Positions 53,809 to 63,338 of a stretch of 64,000 bases of DNA are shown here, in pieces (the stretch's first letter is position 1; each line of letters starts with the position of its first letter). Made by a program: the position numbers and the translations under genes. The stretch comes from Pseudomonadota bacterium (lineage in GTDB: Bacteria; Pseudomonadota; Gammaproteobacteria; Steroidobacterales; JBCBZW01): contig JBCCWS010000025.1 in NCBI GenBank assembly GCA_039193195.1, forward strand, positions 20,346-84,345. Direction: 5' to 3'. The notes beneath the pieces are model-generated. The model made no database searches, had not been told where the DNA came from, and worked only from the letters and a program-made list of their open reading frames with translations.

Positions 53809-56067
53809 TTATTGATAGGTGACGTTCTCGGCCTTGTAGCCGTCGTGATTGGCGCGAATGGGTGGCGTCTCCTGCATGACGACGTCGCGAATCTCCGTGA
53901 TGGGCTCACCGTTGGTGAGAAAAAGCGCCAAGGGCGCGCTGCCCGCCCAGTTCGAATCACGGATGTGCAGCCTCTGGACACCATGGAACCGCATGGACGC
54001 GCCGGACCTGTTGCGCTTGCCGTTGCCCACGTTGGTGAGCGCGTTGTCGGCGATCGTGACGATCGGGCCGAAGGTGCTCTCGTCCGTACCGCCGCGGTAG
54101 AGGTTCGCCACGGCGCCCTGGACGTCCTCGAAGGTGCTGCCCTCGATCCGCAGGTTCTCGACGTTGTAGATGCCGAGATCGTCGGTTTCCTTGTCGAGCG
54201 CGAGGATAGCCCCGGTCACGTTGCTCATCTGCGTGTCGAGCACTTCGATACGATCAGCGAAAGTGCTGCGATACACCTTGAGAAAGTCATAGCTGTGGTT
54301 GACATCGAGGTTCGTCACGCGGCTGTTTCGCACCACCAGCGAGTAGTTGCGATTCATCGAGTAGCGGCTCGTGCTGATAACGTTGTTGCCTGCGAGGTCA
54401 GGAGACTCGGCCCCATCGACCCACACGTTGTCGAGCTCTAGGGACCCACCGTTCTCAATGATGAAGAAGCTCGATTTCTCTGAGCGGATGATGGGCTTAT
54501 CACCGCTCGGTGCCGTGATAGAGACCGCGTGGAAGGTGGGGGCGTACTTGGTGAGCAGATACTCACCGGCGTTGTCGAGCACGAGCACGTCGCCCGGCCG
54601 GCTTGCGCGCATCGCGTCCAAGATAGTATTCGTGCCCGGTGCCACGGGGATCTCTCGGCCACTGCGAAAGGCTACGGGACCCTGCGGCTTAGGGTAGAAG
54701 GACGCGCCGGTATCCGCCTTTGTGATCGGCAGGCGTACCTCGCCGAAGCCGATCTGATCGAGCAGGTGCTGAGCGGGGACACGCAGGCCGGCGGCGTTCG
54801 TCCACACCGCGTAGGGTGAGCGTTTGAAGCCTTGCTCGACGGGCGAACTCAGCCCCTCGTTGATCGTATTGCCTGAGAAGTTGATGCCTGAGATATCGTC
54901 GTAGACCGTAAAAGGTGCGTCGTTGGTCTGCGTGAGAATGAGGTTGTTGTGCATCGTGGTGCCCGTGGGCGGTGCCGAGCGCTCCTCATCCGCCCCTGCG
55001 CAAAGCTGGATGTGATCGCTGTCGATCACCACGTTGTTGTTCAGGACCGAATCGATCACTGGGTCGTAGCGGTTGATGGGCCCGTTCGGTACCCCGTTCA
55101 TGATCACCAGCGCGCCACGGAAACGATGCCCTGTGAGTCCGTAGAGGTAGTTGCGCCGCACCGTCTGGTGCTCGTTGATGATGCGGATGCCGCCCGTATT
55201 GGGCTGGCGGTTGCCAAGGAAGTAGTTGCGTTCGACGGTCGTGTAGTGGCCATGGCGCATAGTCAGAGTGCCTTGGCTCTCGAAGAACACGTTGCCACTG
55301 ATTTCATTGCCGCAGGACTTGCTGGAGATGATTTCGAGCTCGCCGCTGGTGCGGTCGAAGTAGTTCTCCCGCACCACCGGATTGGCGTACTCGCGCGAGT
55401 AGTGGCTGGTGCCGATGCGCAGCGTTTCGCCGCCGTTGGACCCTAAGGTCTGGCGCGGCCCGAAGTAGTTGCGCTCGATAAGGTGACCGTTTTCGCGGCT
55501 AGCCTCGGTGTCCATCCGCACTGCGAGGGTTACGCCGCGGTTGCCCTTGTACAGGAGCGAGTTGTGGTCGAAGCGGTTGTGTTTGCCGTAGATCGCGACC
55601 CAGGTGTCCGCCGAGTGCCGTTCGGGGTTGCTGAAGTCGTCGATCACCACGTTGGTGACCCGCGTGTGAACGGCTAGCTCGTTCTTCGCGGTGCGGTAGG
55701 AGATAACCTCGCTGGTGGGCGTGAAGCCGTCTGCGAACACCAGCCCCGAGACCACAATGTGTTCGCCGGAGATGGCGAGATTCGACTCGCCAGAGATGAT
55801 GACCTTGCCAGGGGTTTGTGCGCGCAGGGTCACCGGGGCGTCCTCACGACCGATTGCCTTGAAGACGAGCTCAACGTCGCGCCAGGTGCCGTCCTTGAGC
55901 ACAACAGTGTCGCCAGGGCGAAGCGCGGCGGTAGCCTTCTCGTATTCGGCGAAAGACCCAACCAGGGTCGGGTTGTCGGTCGCAGCGGGTGTCGCCATGG
56001 ACCATCCTGCGAGAAGACTGGGCAGGAGGTAGATGAGGGCAGATCGGGTGGTGAGGATGCGCATCAT
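53809..56067 (-). CDS. PL6 alginate lyase, two-domain (AlyGC-like)
   Basis: 752 residues with signal peptide (SALIYLLPSLLAGWSMATPA). The N-terminal beta-helix (about 30-390) contains the PL6 catalytic set: NGGETLRIGTS (211-221), ELEIISSKSCGNE with Lys250 and LTMRHG with Arg271-His272, then GGIRIINEHQ. A second beta-helix domain fills 460-752 (ITAPSGDKPIIRSEKSSFFI and following), as in two-domain PL6 enzymes. It cleaves alginate, often MG or polyG, near the membrane. The start lies 4 bp after the stop of the GntR gene, so the two form an operon. MMRIL has two adjacent ATGs. Confidence 0.92.
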   Translation of the reverse strand: MMRILTTRSALIYLLPSLLAGWSMATPAATDNPTLVGSFAEYEKATAALRPGDTVVLKDGTWRDVELVFKAIGREDAPVTLRAQTPGKVIISGESNLAISGEHIVVSGLVFADGFTPTSEVISYRTAKNELAVHTRVTNVVIDDFSNPERHSADTWVAIYGKHNRFDHNSLLYKGNRGVTLAVRMDTEASRENGHLIERNYFGPRQTLGSNGGETLRIGTSHYSREYANPVVRENYFDRTSGELEIISSKSCGNEISGNVFFESQGTLTMRHGHYTTVERNYFLGNRQPNTGGIRIINEHQTVRRNYLYGLTGHRFRGALVIMNGVPNGPINRYDPVIDSVLNNNVVIDSDHIQLCAGADEERSAPPTGTTMHNNLILTQTNDAPFTVYDDISGINFSGNTINEGLSSPVEQGFKRSPYAVWTNAAGLRVPAQHLLDQIGFGEVRLPITKADTGASFYPKPQGPVAFRSGREIPVAPGTNTILDAMRASRPGDVLVLDNAGEYLLTKYAPTFHAVSITAPSGDKPIIRSEKSSFFIIENGGSLELDNVWVDGAESPDLAGNNVISTSRYSMNRNYSLVVRNSRVTNLDVNHSYDFLKVYRSTFADRIEVLDTQMSNVTGAILALDKETDDLGIYNVENLRIEGSTFEDVQGAVANLYRGGTDESTFGPIVTIADNALTNVGNGKRNRSGASMRFHGVQRLHIRDSNWAGSAPLALFLTNGEPITEIRDVVMQETPPIRANHDGYKAENVTYQ

Positions 56068-56071
56068 GGGC

Positions 56072-56833
56072 CTATGCGCCATCCGTCTGCATGAATCCTT
56101 GAAGAAAGCGCTGTCGTCGCGCGGCAGCCTCCACCCGCAGGGCCTCCACGGCATGGGCTTCGGACGCGTCGATGATCGACGCGAGCAGGCGAGAGAAGTG
56201 GTCCTGCATCGCGCTTCGGGCCTCGCTGGGGTCGCGCTTGCGCAGGGCAGCAAGAATGCGGTCGTGCTCCTTGCCGCGTTCCTGTGCCAGGTCTTCGGAG
56301 CAGACCACGGCGTGTGCTTCCAGCACGTTGGGCAGCTCCGTACGCATGCGCCAGAGTCGCTCGATCGCATCCTGCACGGCCGCGTTACCGCACGCCGCGG
56401 CGATAGCCAAATGAAACTCTCGATCGGCTGCCAGTGAGGCGTCGCCACCCTTCGCGTTACTCTGCGACATCACGCTTACCAGCGACGTCAGGTGGGCCAG
56501 GGTCTCATCGGTGATGGCGCGTGCCGCGAGCGCGGCCGCCTCTGATTCGAACAGCAGCCGCGCCTGCGTGAGTTCGAGCGCCGTGACCGTAGGCAGATCC
56601 CTTGGGTATGTCGGAGCACGTTCGACCACGTAGGCGCCGGAACCTGGCTTCACCTCGATGAACCCCATGGCTTGCAGGGCAATCTCGGCCTCCCTGACGG
56701 TGACTCGGCTGACGCCGAACTCATCAGCCAATTCGCGCTCTCCCGGCAGCCGATCGCCGGGCAAATAGACGCCGTCGGCGATGCGCTTCTTGAGACGCTC
56801 CGCGACGGTTTGGTAGAGGCGGTGGTCGCTCAT
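56072..56833 (-). CDS. GntR-family regulator, FadR subgroup
   Basis: 253 residues. Winged helix: LYQTVAERLKKRIADGVYLP, GDRLPGERELADEFGVSRVT VREAEIALQAMGFIEVKPGSG. The C-terminal all-helical FCD domain includes LLFESEAAALAARAITDETL, DREFHLAIAAACGN with metal-binding Asp/His and EHDRILAALRKRDPSEARSA with the later His. FCD domains bind metal plus a carboxylated ligand; a DEH/KDG-type compound is plausible. The AATTGGnnnGACCAAT site 18 bp upstream suggests autoregulation and control of the divergent PL17 operon. Confidence 0.92.
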   Translation of the reverse strand: MSDHRLYQTVAERLKKRIADGVYLPGDRLPGERELADEFGVSRVTVREAEIALQAMGFIEVKPGSGAYVVERAPTYPRDLPTVTALELTQARLLFESEAAALAARAITDETLAHLTSLVSVMSQSNAKGGDASLAADREFHLAIAAACGNAAVQDAIERLWRMRTELPNVLEAHAVVCSEDLAQERGKEHDRILAALRKRDPSEARSAMQDHFSRLLASIIDASEAHAVEALRVEAAARRQRFLQGFMQTDGA

Positions 56834-56850
56834 TGTGCTGCGGTGCTCCT

Positions 56851-56867
56851 AATTGGCATGACCAATA
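56851..56867. promoter_or_regulatory. FadR/GntR-type operator in the gntR-PL17 divergent promoter
   Basis: AATTGGCATGACCAATA fits AATTGGnnnGACCAAT shared with the core of the 42584-42622 palindrome. It is 18 bp before the gntR start. A weaker half-like site, AATTGGCCTGTTCAGT, is at about 56950-56965, closer to the PL17 start. Confidence 0.65.
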
Positions 56868-56994
56868 TGCTTCTCTTGCCCGAAGACTGATTTACCACGA
56901 TCCTGCGCACCTTTCACCCTTTGGCAGCCGCTTTAGGCCCATTCCTGTCAATTGGCCTGTTCAGTTTTCAACAATTGAGCTGTACAGTTGAGGC

Positions 56995-59304
56995 ATGGAA
57001 TTAGACCGGTCCTCACTCGCTGCATCGGCTGCGCTCGTCGGTCGGGCGCCGCGCGCAGCAGGCGATATCGCCGGTCCGTTCCCGTGGGTGCTGGCCATCC
57101 TGTTGCTCGCGGTCACGGCCTCTGGCGCCCACGCGGAGGTCGCTGAACATCCTCGCCTCGCCATGAGCAAGGCCGGCGTCCAACTAATGCGCGAGGGTCT
57201 GGGTCAGACGCCGCTGTTCGATGCGAGTCTGGCGCGAGTGCAGGCGGAGGTGGACGCGGAGATCGCCCTCGGCATCGACACGCCTGTGCCACATGACCTC
57301 TCGGGCGGCTATACGCACGAGCGGCACAAGCGCAACTTCCTGCTAATGCCCAAAGCGGGCGCGCTGTATCAGCTGCTCGACGATGCGCGCTACGCGGTCT
57401 TCTTGCGCGATATGTTCCTGCAGTATGAGGCGATGTACGGGGCCCTACCGCTGCATCCGCAGGAACGCTCCTACGCCCGCGGCAAACTCTTCTGGCAGTG
57501 CTTGAACGACGCCAACTGGCTTCTGTACGCGAGCCTTGGCTACGACGCGATCTACGACTACCTAAGCGCCGCCGAACGCGAACGGTTGGAGACGAATCTG
57601 TTTCGCCCCTTCGCCGATTTCCTGTCGCTAGATAATCCGCAGTTCTTCAATCGCATTCACAACCACAGCACCTGGGGCACGGCGGCAGTGGGGATGATCG
57701 GCCTGGTGATGGACGATGAGGCGCTCGTGCGGCGCGCGTTGTACGGCTTGGATGTGGGGAAGTTCGATGCCGAGGCCCGCGACAACGACGGTGGCTTCAT
57801 TCGCCAACCGGGCCAGGCAGCCGGCTTCCTAGCCAACCTCGACGAGGCCTTCTCGCCGGACGGGTACTACACGGAAGGGCCGTACTACCAGCGCTACGCG
57901 ATGTACCCGTTCCTGATCTTCGCGCAAGGCTTGGCGAACGCCCGCCCCGAGCTCGGAATCATGGGCTATAAGGATGGCGTGTTGCTGAAGGCCATCACCA
58001 CGTTGATCAACCTAACGGATGCGGACGGCGAGTTCTTCCCTCTCAACGATGCGCAAAAGGGTATGTCGTGGCTCAGCGAGTCCGTCGTCGCTGCTGTAGA
58101 CATCGCCTACCAGTCCGGCGCCCACGACCCCCAGCTGCTCACGATCGCGCGCCAACAGCATCGCGTGACCCTCGATGAAGCGGGGTTTGCGGTCGCCCGC
58201 GATCTGCGCGACGGCTTGGCCGAGCCCTTGGTGAGAGCCTCGGTGAACTATACGGACGGCGCGCAGGGAACGGCGGGCGGACTGGCGGTATTGCGCGCAC
58301 CCGCCGCGCCCTTGACGCTGGTCTTCAAGTACTCCGCCCAGGGCCTTAGCCACGGTCACTACGACAAGCTCGCGTTCTCCCTCTACGCTGAGGGGCAGGA
58401 AGTGCTGCAAGACTACGGCATGGTGCGCTTCGTCAACATCGGGCAGAAGGGCGGTGGAAACTACCTGCCGGAAAACGCCAGCTGGGCCAAGCAGACGATC
58501 GCGCACAACACCCTCGTGCAGGACGAGACCTCACACTTCGAGGGTCGCTACGAGATCGGCAGTCAACGCCACGCGGAGTTGGCGTTTTTCGATGCCTCCG
58601 ACCCTGCTGCCCAGGTGATCAGCGCCACAGTGAGGACGGCGTACCCGGGCACGGTCTTGCGCCGAACGATGGCCTTGGTTCAGGTGGCGGAGCAACCCGT
58701 GGTGATCGACCTGCTGCGCGTGGAGAGCGACGCTGCGCACCGGTACGACCTGCCGTTCTGGTTTATCGGCCAGCACCTAACCACGGATGTGCCGATCGCA
58801 TCGCCTGAAGCCCGCGAGATCTTGGGTGTCGATCACGGCTACCAGCACCTGCTCGTCGAGGCGCGCGGTGCGCCGGCTGAGGCGAACGCTCGCTTCCAGT
58901 GGCTCGTCGGCGGCAGCTTCTACACCTTGACCGCCGCTGTCCAAGGCGGCGATGAGTGGGTGTTTACGCGGCTAGGGGCGAACGATCCTGCTTTCAATCT
59001 GCGCCGGGACGCGGGGCTGATCATCCGTCGTGACGCTGATGAGAGCACTCTGTTCGCGAGCGTCATCGAAGCGCACGGTCACTACAGCCCGGTAAGTGAG
59101 CTCACGGTCGATCCCATGGGGCGGGTCGCTCAGCTAAGCGTCGCGCATGACGATGGGCAGTACTCAGCCGTGATCCTAGTCAGTCAGGATGAGCCTGAGC
59201 ACGTGCTCATCGTCGCCAATGACGATACCAGCGCCACGGCAACCCATTCCCTAACCCTAGGTACTCAGCGCTTTCAGTGGCGAGGGCCGTATCTCTATCG
59301 ATAG
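56995..59304 (+). CDS. PL17 exo-type oligoalginate lyase
   Basis: 769 residues; N-terminal export signal with core WVLAILLLAVTASGAHA. The alginate_lyase alpha/alpha-toroid (about 55-380) has NRIHNHSTWGTAAVGM with His222, Asn223 and His224, and DGYYTEGPYYQRYAMYPFLI with the catalytic Tyr region near 291-298. The heparinase II/III-like beta-sheet domain begins near 440 with LSHGHYDKLAFSLYA (His454 region). Length equals PL17 family norms (Alg17C). It releases unsaturated monouronate from alginate oligomers, probably in the periplasm. First gene of a three-gene operon with the reductase and KdgK. Confidence 0.92.
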   Translation: MELDRSSLAASAALVGRAPRAAGDIAGPFPWVLAILLLAVTASGAHAEVAEHPRLAMSKAGVQLMREGLGQTPLFDASLARVQAEVDAEIALGIDTPVPHDLSGGYTHERHKRNFLLMPKAGALYQLLDDARYAVFLRDMFLQYEAMYGALPLHPQERSYARGKLFWQCLNDANWLLYASLGYDAIYDYLSAAERERLETNLFRPFADFLSLDNPQFFNRIHNHSTWGTAAVGMIGLVMDDEALVRRALYGLDVGKFDAEARDNDGGFIRQPGQAAGFLANLDEAFSPDGYYTEGPYYQRYAMYPFLIFAQGLANARPELGIMGYKDGVLLKAITTLINLTDADGEFFPLNDAQKGMSWLSESVVAAVDIAYQSGAHDPQLLTIARQQHRVTLDEAGFAVARDLRDGLAEPLVRASVNYTDGAQGTAGGLAVLRAPAAPLTLVFKYSAQGLSHGHYDKLAFSLYAEGQEVLQDYGMVRFVNIGQKGGGNYLPENASWAKQTIAHNTLVQDETSHFEGRYEIGSQRHAELAFFDASDPAAQVISATVRTAYPGTVLRRTMALVQVAEQPVVIDLLRVESDAAHRYDLPFWFIGQHLTTDVPIASPEAREILGVDHGYQHLLVEARGAPAEANARFQWLVGGSFYTLTAAVQGGDEWVFTRLGANDPAFNLRRDAGLIIRRDADESTLFASVIEAHGHYSPVSELTVDPMGRVAQLSVAHDDGQYSAVILVSQDEPEHVLIVANDDTSATATHSLTLGTQRFQWRGPYLYR

Positions 59305-59350
59305 GGCGGCACGCCCTGTCGATGTCATCAGTAAACGCAAGGAAAACCCA

Positions 59351-60106
59351 ATGAAATCGCTCGAAGGAAAAGTCGCCATCGTCACCGGCGGGGCTCGCGA
59401 CATCGGCCGCGCCGTGTCGGAAAAGCTCGCTGCGGAGGGGGCCCGGGTCGTCGTCAACTACTTCAGCAACCCTGATTCGGGGGCAGCCACTGTTGCGAGT
59501 ATCGAGCGAGCGGGCGGAACCGCGATCGCGGTGGCGGGCGACATGACCAACAAGCGGGATGTTGAGAATCTCGTGGCGAGCGCGCGGGAGGCCTTCGGCG
59601 ACAAGATTGATGTGCTGGTCAACGTAGTGGGTGGCTTGGTAGCCCGTAAGGCGCTCGCCGAGATGGACGATGAGTTCTTCGATCGCCTCATGCGCCTGAA
59701 CGTCACCAGTACGTTTCTCGCCACGCACGCGGTGGTGCCACACATGGCCGAGGGTGCAGCCGTCGTCAACTTCGCCTCCCAGGCAGGTCGCGATGGCGGA
59801 GGTCCGGGTGCGGCCGCCTACGCGACGTCAAAGGGCGCCGTAATGACCTTCTCCCGGGCGATGGCAAAGGAGCTAGGCCCCTCCGGCATCCGCGTGAACT
59901 GTGTGTGTCCCGGCATGATCAGCACGACCTTCCACGACACCTTCACGAAGGATGAAGTTCGCAAGCACGTGGCGGGCGCGACTCCCCTGCGCCGCGAGGG
60001 TGCCGCGACCGAAGTGGCCGATCTAGTGTGGTACCTCGCGTCGGGCAAGGCGAGCTTTGTAACGGGTGCGAACATCGACATCAACGGCGGGATGTTTTTC
60101 TCCTAG
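59351..60106 (+). CDS. SDR-family DEH reductase (DehR/A1-R-like)
   Basis: 251 residues. TGGARDIGRAVSEKL cofactor loop, NVVGG at the NNAG position, Ser in NFASQAG and catalytic YATSKGAVMTF. NCVCPGMISTTFHDTF and TGANIDINGGMFFS close the protein. The pattern (VVGGLVARK, CPGMISTTFHDTF) is that of enzymes that reduce 4-deoxy-L-erythro-5-hexoseulose uronate to 2-keto-3-deoxygluconate with NAD(P)H in alginate pathways. It lies 46 bp after PL17 and 23 bp before kdgK, which fits exactly. Confidence 0.85.
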   Translation: MKSLEGKVAIVTGGARDIGRAVSEKLAAEGARVVVNYFSNPDSGAATVASIERAGGTAIAVAGDMTNKRDVENLVASAREAFGDKIDVLVNVVGGLVARKALAEMDDEFFDRLMRLNVTSTFLATHAVVPHMAEGAAVVNFASQAGRDGGGPGAAAYATSKGAVMTFSRAMAKELGPSGIRVNCVCPGMISTTFHDTFTKDEVRKHVAGATPLRREGAATEVADLVWYLASGKASFVTGANIDINGGMFFS

Positions 60107-60129
60107 CCTTGCGCACGGGGAGCGACGCT

Positions 60130-61059
60130 ATGGCGCGTGTCACTGTCTTCGGCGAGCCACTGCTCGAGCTCGCCTCCACCGCGTCGGGCGGCGTACTCGG
60201 CGCTGCTCGACTGGGCGTCGCTGGCGACACACTGAATACCGCCGTGTATCTGGCGCGCCTCGGGCACTCGGTGAACTACGTGACGGCCCTCGGGCACGAC
60301 ACCTACTCGGCGGCGATCATCGAACGCTTGGACGGCGAAGGGGTCCACACCCACCACATTGTTCGTCATCCGTCGCGCGTGCCAGGGCTCTACGCCATTC
60401 GCACGGATACAGCCGGTGAGCGGTTCTTCACCTACTGGCGCGATCAGTCCGCCGCGCGCGAGTTCTTCACCCTGGGCGATGCAACCACCGCGATCGGCGT
60501 AGCTTACGCGAGTGATCTGTTTTACTTCAGCGGCATCTCGATGGCGATCCTGTCGCCGGAGCAGCGCGCCCAGCTGTTCGAGGTGGCCCGGTCGTGCCGC
60601 GCGAGGGGCGTCGACGTCGCCTTCGATGGCAACTATAGACCCTACGGCTGGCAGTCCGCCGATCAAGCGCGAGACTGTCTGACGCGCGTGGGCGAGGTGG
60701 CGAGCATCGTGTTGCCGACCAGCGAGGATGATGACCAGCTGTTTGGCCATACGACGCCGCTGACGCACGCCCAGCGATGGCGCACGTTCGGTGCCGAGCT
60801 GGTGGCGGTGAAGCACGGCCCGAACGGTGCTTACGTTGTTGCGGACGCGATAGAACCCACCCACGTCCCTGTCGATCAAGTGATTCAGCCCCTCGATACC
60901 ACGGGTGCGGGTGACAGCTTCAACGCCGCCTTTCTCGCCGGTGTGCTGAATGGCCGGTCCGTCACAGAGGCGGCGGCGATGGGAAATCGGCTCGCCGCCC
61001 GAGTAATTCAGCATCGTGGCGCCCTGATTCCGACCGGTGAGATGCCCAGCACCAGGTGA
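60130..61059 (+). CDS. kdgK: 2-keto-3-deoxygluconate kinase KdgK
   Basis: 309 residues, PfkB/ribokinase fold. GVAGDTLNTAVYLARLG is the N-terminal PfkB signature (N for sugar binding), YAIRTDTAGERFFTYWRDQS AAREF is specific to KDG kinases, and DTTGAGDSFNAAFLAG is the ATP/catalytic motif with the base Asp. FDGNYRPYGW is also KdgK-like. It makes KDPG from KDG. KDPG aldolase is not encoded in the window. Last gene of the PL17 operon. Confidence 0.92.
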   Translation: MARVTVFGEPLLELASTASGGVLGAARLGVAGDTLNTAVYLARLGHSVNYVTALGHDTYSAAIIERLDGEGVHTHHIVRHPSRVPGLYAIRTDTAGERFFTYWRDQSAAREFFTLGDATTAIGVAYASDLFYFSGISMAILSPEQRAQLFEVARSCRARGVDVAFDGNYRPYGWQSADQARDCLTRVGEVASIVLPTSEDDDQLFGHTTPLTHAQRWRTFGAELVAVKHGPNGAYVVADAIEPTHVPVDQVIQPLDTTGAGDSFNAAFLAGVLNGRSVTEAAAMGNRLAARVIQHRGALIPTGEMPSTR

Positions 61060-61163
61060 GCAGCGACGTTTGGCGCGTGCAGACACGCCCGAGGCGCGTC
61101 GCCACAGGGTACTCACAGCTGCGTGTCACGCCCCGGTAGGGCGCGACACGCGCGAGCGACGAG

Positions 61164-61578
61164 CTAGTTAAAGACGCCCGGGTAGCGGCCGAGGCCATCG
61201 GCGCCGTCGAAGGTCAGGACGTTGCGGACGTTTTGCTTAATGGGCACATCGGCCGGACTCGCCGAGAAGTCGAAGGCGGCGACCACTGTGGCAACGCCCG
61301 TCCCCCAAAGGGCTGTCCGTGATCTCGCAGCTGGAGCTCATGAGCCCGTGGATGTCGGGCGGCGGCAGCGGGCCTGCCGTCTGGTAGGTGATCTTGATGA
61401 ACTCGTCGAGTTGCTCGATCTGCGGCCCATTCTCGCCCTGCACCAATCGGCTCTGCCCAGGGGCAGCGTCCGCGGCGTTGCATCGCTTGCCAATGGCGAT
61501 GCCATTGGCTGCGCGATGCGCCTTGCTGACGCTGCCCCTACGCAGACGGAGCGTTACCTTAGTTACCAAGCGGCCCAC
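61164..61578 (-). pseudogene. Decayed 3' end of an unidentified gene
   Basis: Two minus-strand frames join into protein-like text: GENGPQIEQLDEFIKITYQT and PDIHGLMSSSCEITDSPLG, then after a frame change near the C-run at 61301-61306, GTGVATVVAAFDFSASPADV PIKQNV and FDGADGLGRYPGVFN to a stop at 61164. The composition looks like a secreted enzyme's C-terminus, but I do not recognise a family. Nothing coherent is seen further upstream, where the acyltransferase promoter begins. Confidence 0.35.
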
Positions 61579-61660
61579 TAGCCGCGGCGCTCGCGTTGGC
61601 CTGACGAGCTTCAGCCCGGTCAGATACGGCGCATAAGAGAAGTTCTAGGCGCACCGTAGT

Positions 61661-62818
61661 ATGCTTATCGCCATGCCCGCGCTGACAGGTATTCGCTTCT
61701 TCGCCGTCTACCACATCTTCATGTTCCACCTGGTCGTCACCTACTGGGGGCGCAAGCGCGCAGATGAGGCGACGGTGCTGTCGAGTTTCGATGCGGCACC
61801 TGAGTGGGTGCTCAAGTTAGCGGTCAACGGCTGGATGTCGACTAGCCTCTTCTTCCTCTTGTCTGGCTTCATTCTCGCCTATCTCTACTGGGGTGAGGAC
61901 GGCGAGATCAACACGAGCCCGGGTCGCTTCTGGTCGCTACGGGCCGCGCGAATCTGGCCTGTGCATTTGCTCGTGCTGCTGCTGATGGCTCCCGGACTGG
62001 CAGCGACGAATGCGTGGAATGGGACCTCGCCCGAGCTGCTGATCGCCAGCGGCGCGGCGACTGTGGCGCTGGTGCAAGCCTGGATACCGCCGCTAATACC
62101 GCACTGGAGTTGGCCCACTTGGACCCTCTCCGTGCTCGTGTTTCTGTACGCCCTAACGCCCATACTGATGCGAAGCTTAGCTCGTCTCAGTCCACAGCAG
62201 ATGATCCTTGCGCTCGGCGCGATGCCGGTGATCTCGCTCATACCAACCGGCGCTTACGCCTTGCGCAAGGCCTCCGGCGCGCCCGACAGCATGTACGTTG
62301 ATATGGTGGTCGCCAATAACCCGCTCTTTTGGGTGCCCTACTACGCGGCGGGCATGCTGATGACTAGGGTCTTCTCCGTGAGCCGCGCCAACCCGCCGCA
62401 GCCGAGGCCCAGCTGGGGCTCGTGGGGTGACCTGGCGTGCCTGGCCATTCTCACGCTGGCAGCTACCCAGTGGATTGATCAGCCGATGAAGTTCGCTCTG
62501 CGCCAAGGCATCCTCATGCCGCTGTACATGATCATCGTGCTGGACCTCGCGCGCGGTCGCGGGTTGCTGGCAAAGCTCATGTCCCTCCCGGGTACGCGCT
62601 TTCTCGGCGAGACGGCCTACGCGATCTTTATCTGGCAGGCCGCCATTTTGGTATTGGTGAGCATGTCCTCGATCGCCATGCCCTGGATCGTGCCGTACCA
62701 GCTTTGGATCGCCATGGCTGGCGTGGTGGTGCTGTCGGTTGCAAGTACCTATCTGATCGAAAAACCGTTGCTGCGAGTGATCCGCTGCAGGTACATCGAT
62801 CGGCCCACTGCTGGGTGA
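61661..62818 (+). CDS. Acyltransferase-3 family membrane protein (OafA-like)
   Basis: 385 residues with about ten helices. PALTGIRFFAVYHIFMFHLV carries the conserved R and H of acyltransferase_3 proteins; GWMSTSLFFLLSGFILAYLY is the FFxxSGF motif, and FWSLRAARIWPVHLLVLL the RxxRxxP motif. LIEKPLLRVIRCR ends the protein, as in O-acetylases of surface polysaccharides. It adds acetyl or similar groups to an exported glycan or lipid. No link to alginate metabolism is shown except position. Confidence 0.85.
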   Translation: MLIAMPALTGIRFFAVYHIFMFHLVVTYWGRKRADEATVLSSFDAAPEWVLKLAVNGWMSTSLFFLLSGFILAYLYWGEDGEINTSPGRFWSLRAARIWPVHLLVLLLMAPGLAATNAWNGTSPELLIASGAATVALVQAWIPPLIPHWSWPTWTLSVLVFLYALTPILMRSLARLSPQQMILALGAMPVISLIPTGAYALRKASGAPDSMYVDMVVANNPLFWVPYYAAGMLMTRVFSVSRANPPQPRPSWGSWGDLACLAILTLAATQWIDQPMKFALRQGILMPLYMIIVLDLARGRGLLAKLMSLPGTRFLGETAYAIFIWQAAILVLVSMSSIAMPWIVPYQLWIAMAGVVVLSVASTYLIEKPLLRVIRCRYIDRPTAG

Positions 62819-62824
62819 GCGGTA

Positions 62825-63283
62825 TCACTCGACGACCACGTCGATATTATCGATAAGGGCCCTGAAGGGTTCGCCACTGGGGTCGAAGGCGAAGGCACGT
62901 AGGCGCAGCAGTAGGTCCGCGCCGGATTGAAGCTGCGGGGCTAGGGGGAAGCTGACTCGCTCGCGCAGCGGCACGTCCTGAGGTCCGGCCACGGAGCTGA
63001 GTGCGGGCCTTGCGCCCAGCCACGATGCCTCCGGAGAGAGACGAGACGTGACACCCAGGCCCTCGTTGGCACCCGCTTCGGCAGCGAGGCGATGCAGCGT
63101 GTTGTAGGGAATCAGAGGAGAAGGCGCCTGGCCACCTGCCTTCACCTTTGACGTAGTGAGGGCCACCGCGTACGGTGAGCAGGGTCCATCGGCGGCCTCG
63201 TCATCGCGTGGGTTGCGGCGCCGGGGCCCGGGGTGTTCTGCGAACAGGGGAACGGGCCGGGAGTCGATGGGGCGAAGATGCAA
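62825..63283 (-). CDS. Hypothetical protein, possibly a C-terminal fragment
   Basis: A 152-residue ORF. The last third, LLLRLRAFAFDPSGEPFRAL IDNIDVVVE, looks like the beta-sandwich end of a secreted or lectin-like protein, but there is no signal peptide or start context that convinces. The N-terminal third is Arg/Pro rich and probably not coding. It overlaps nothing and converges on the acyltransferase gene. Confidence 0.35.
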   Translation of the reverse strand: MHLRPIDSRPVPLFAEHPGPRRRNPRDDEAADGPCSPYAVALTTSKVKAGGQAPSPLIPYNTLHRLAAEAGANEGLGVTSRLSPEASWLGARPALSSVAGPQDVPLRERVSFPLAPQLQSGADLLLRLRAFAFDPSGEPFRALIDNIDVVVE

Positions 63284-63338
63284 TCCAAACAGCCCGTGTG
63301 CAGAGCGCGGGTAGGGCGCTACAAGGGAGGTAGAACCC

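Noticed and set aside
52578..53984. 468-codon minus-strand ORF antisense to the DctM gene
   Set aside because: His/Gln/Asp/Arg-rich low-complexity translation typical of the reverse of membrane-protein codons.
60103..61116. 337-codon minus-strand ORF over kdgK
   Set aside because: kdgK carries full PfkB signatures on the plus strand; the reverse frame has none.
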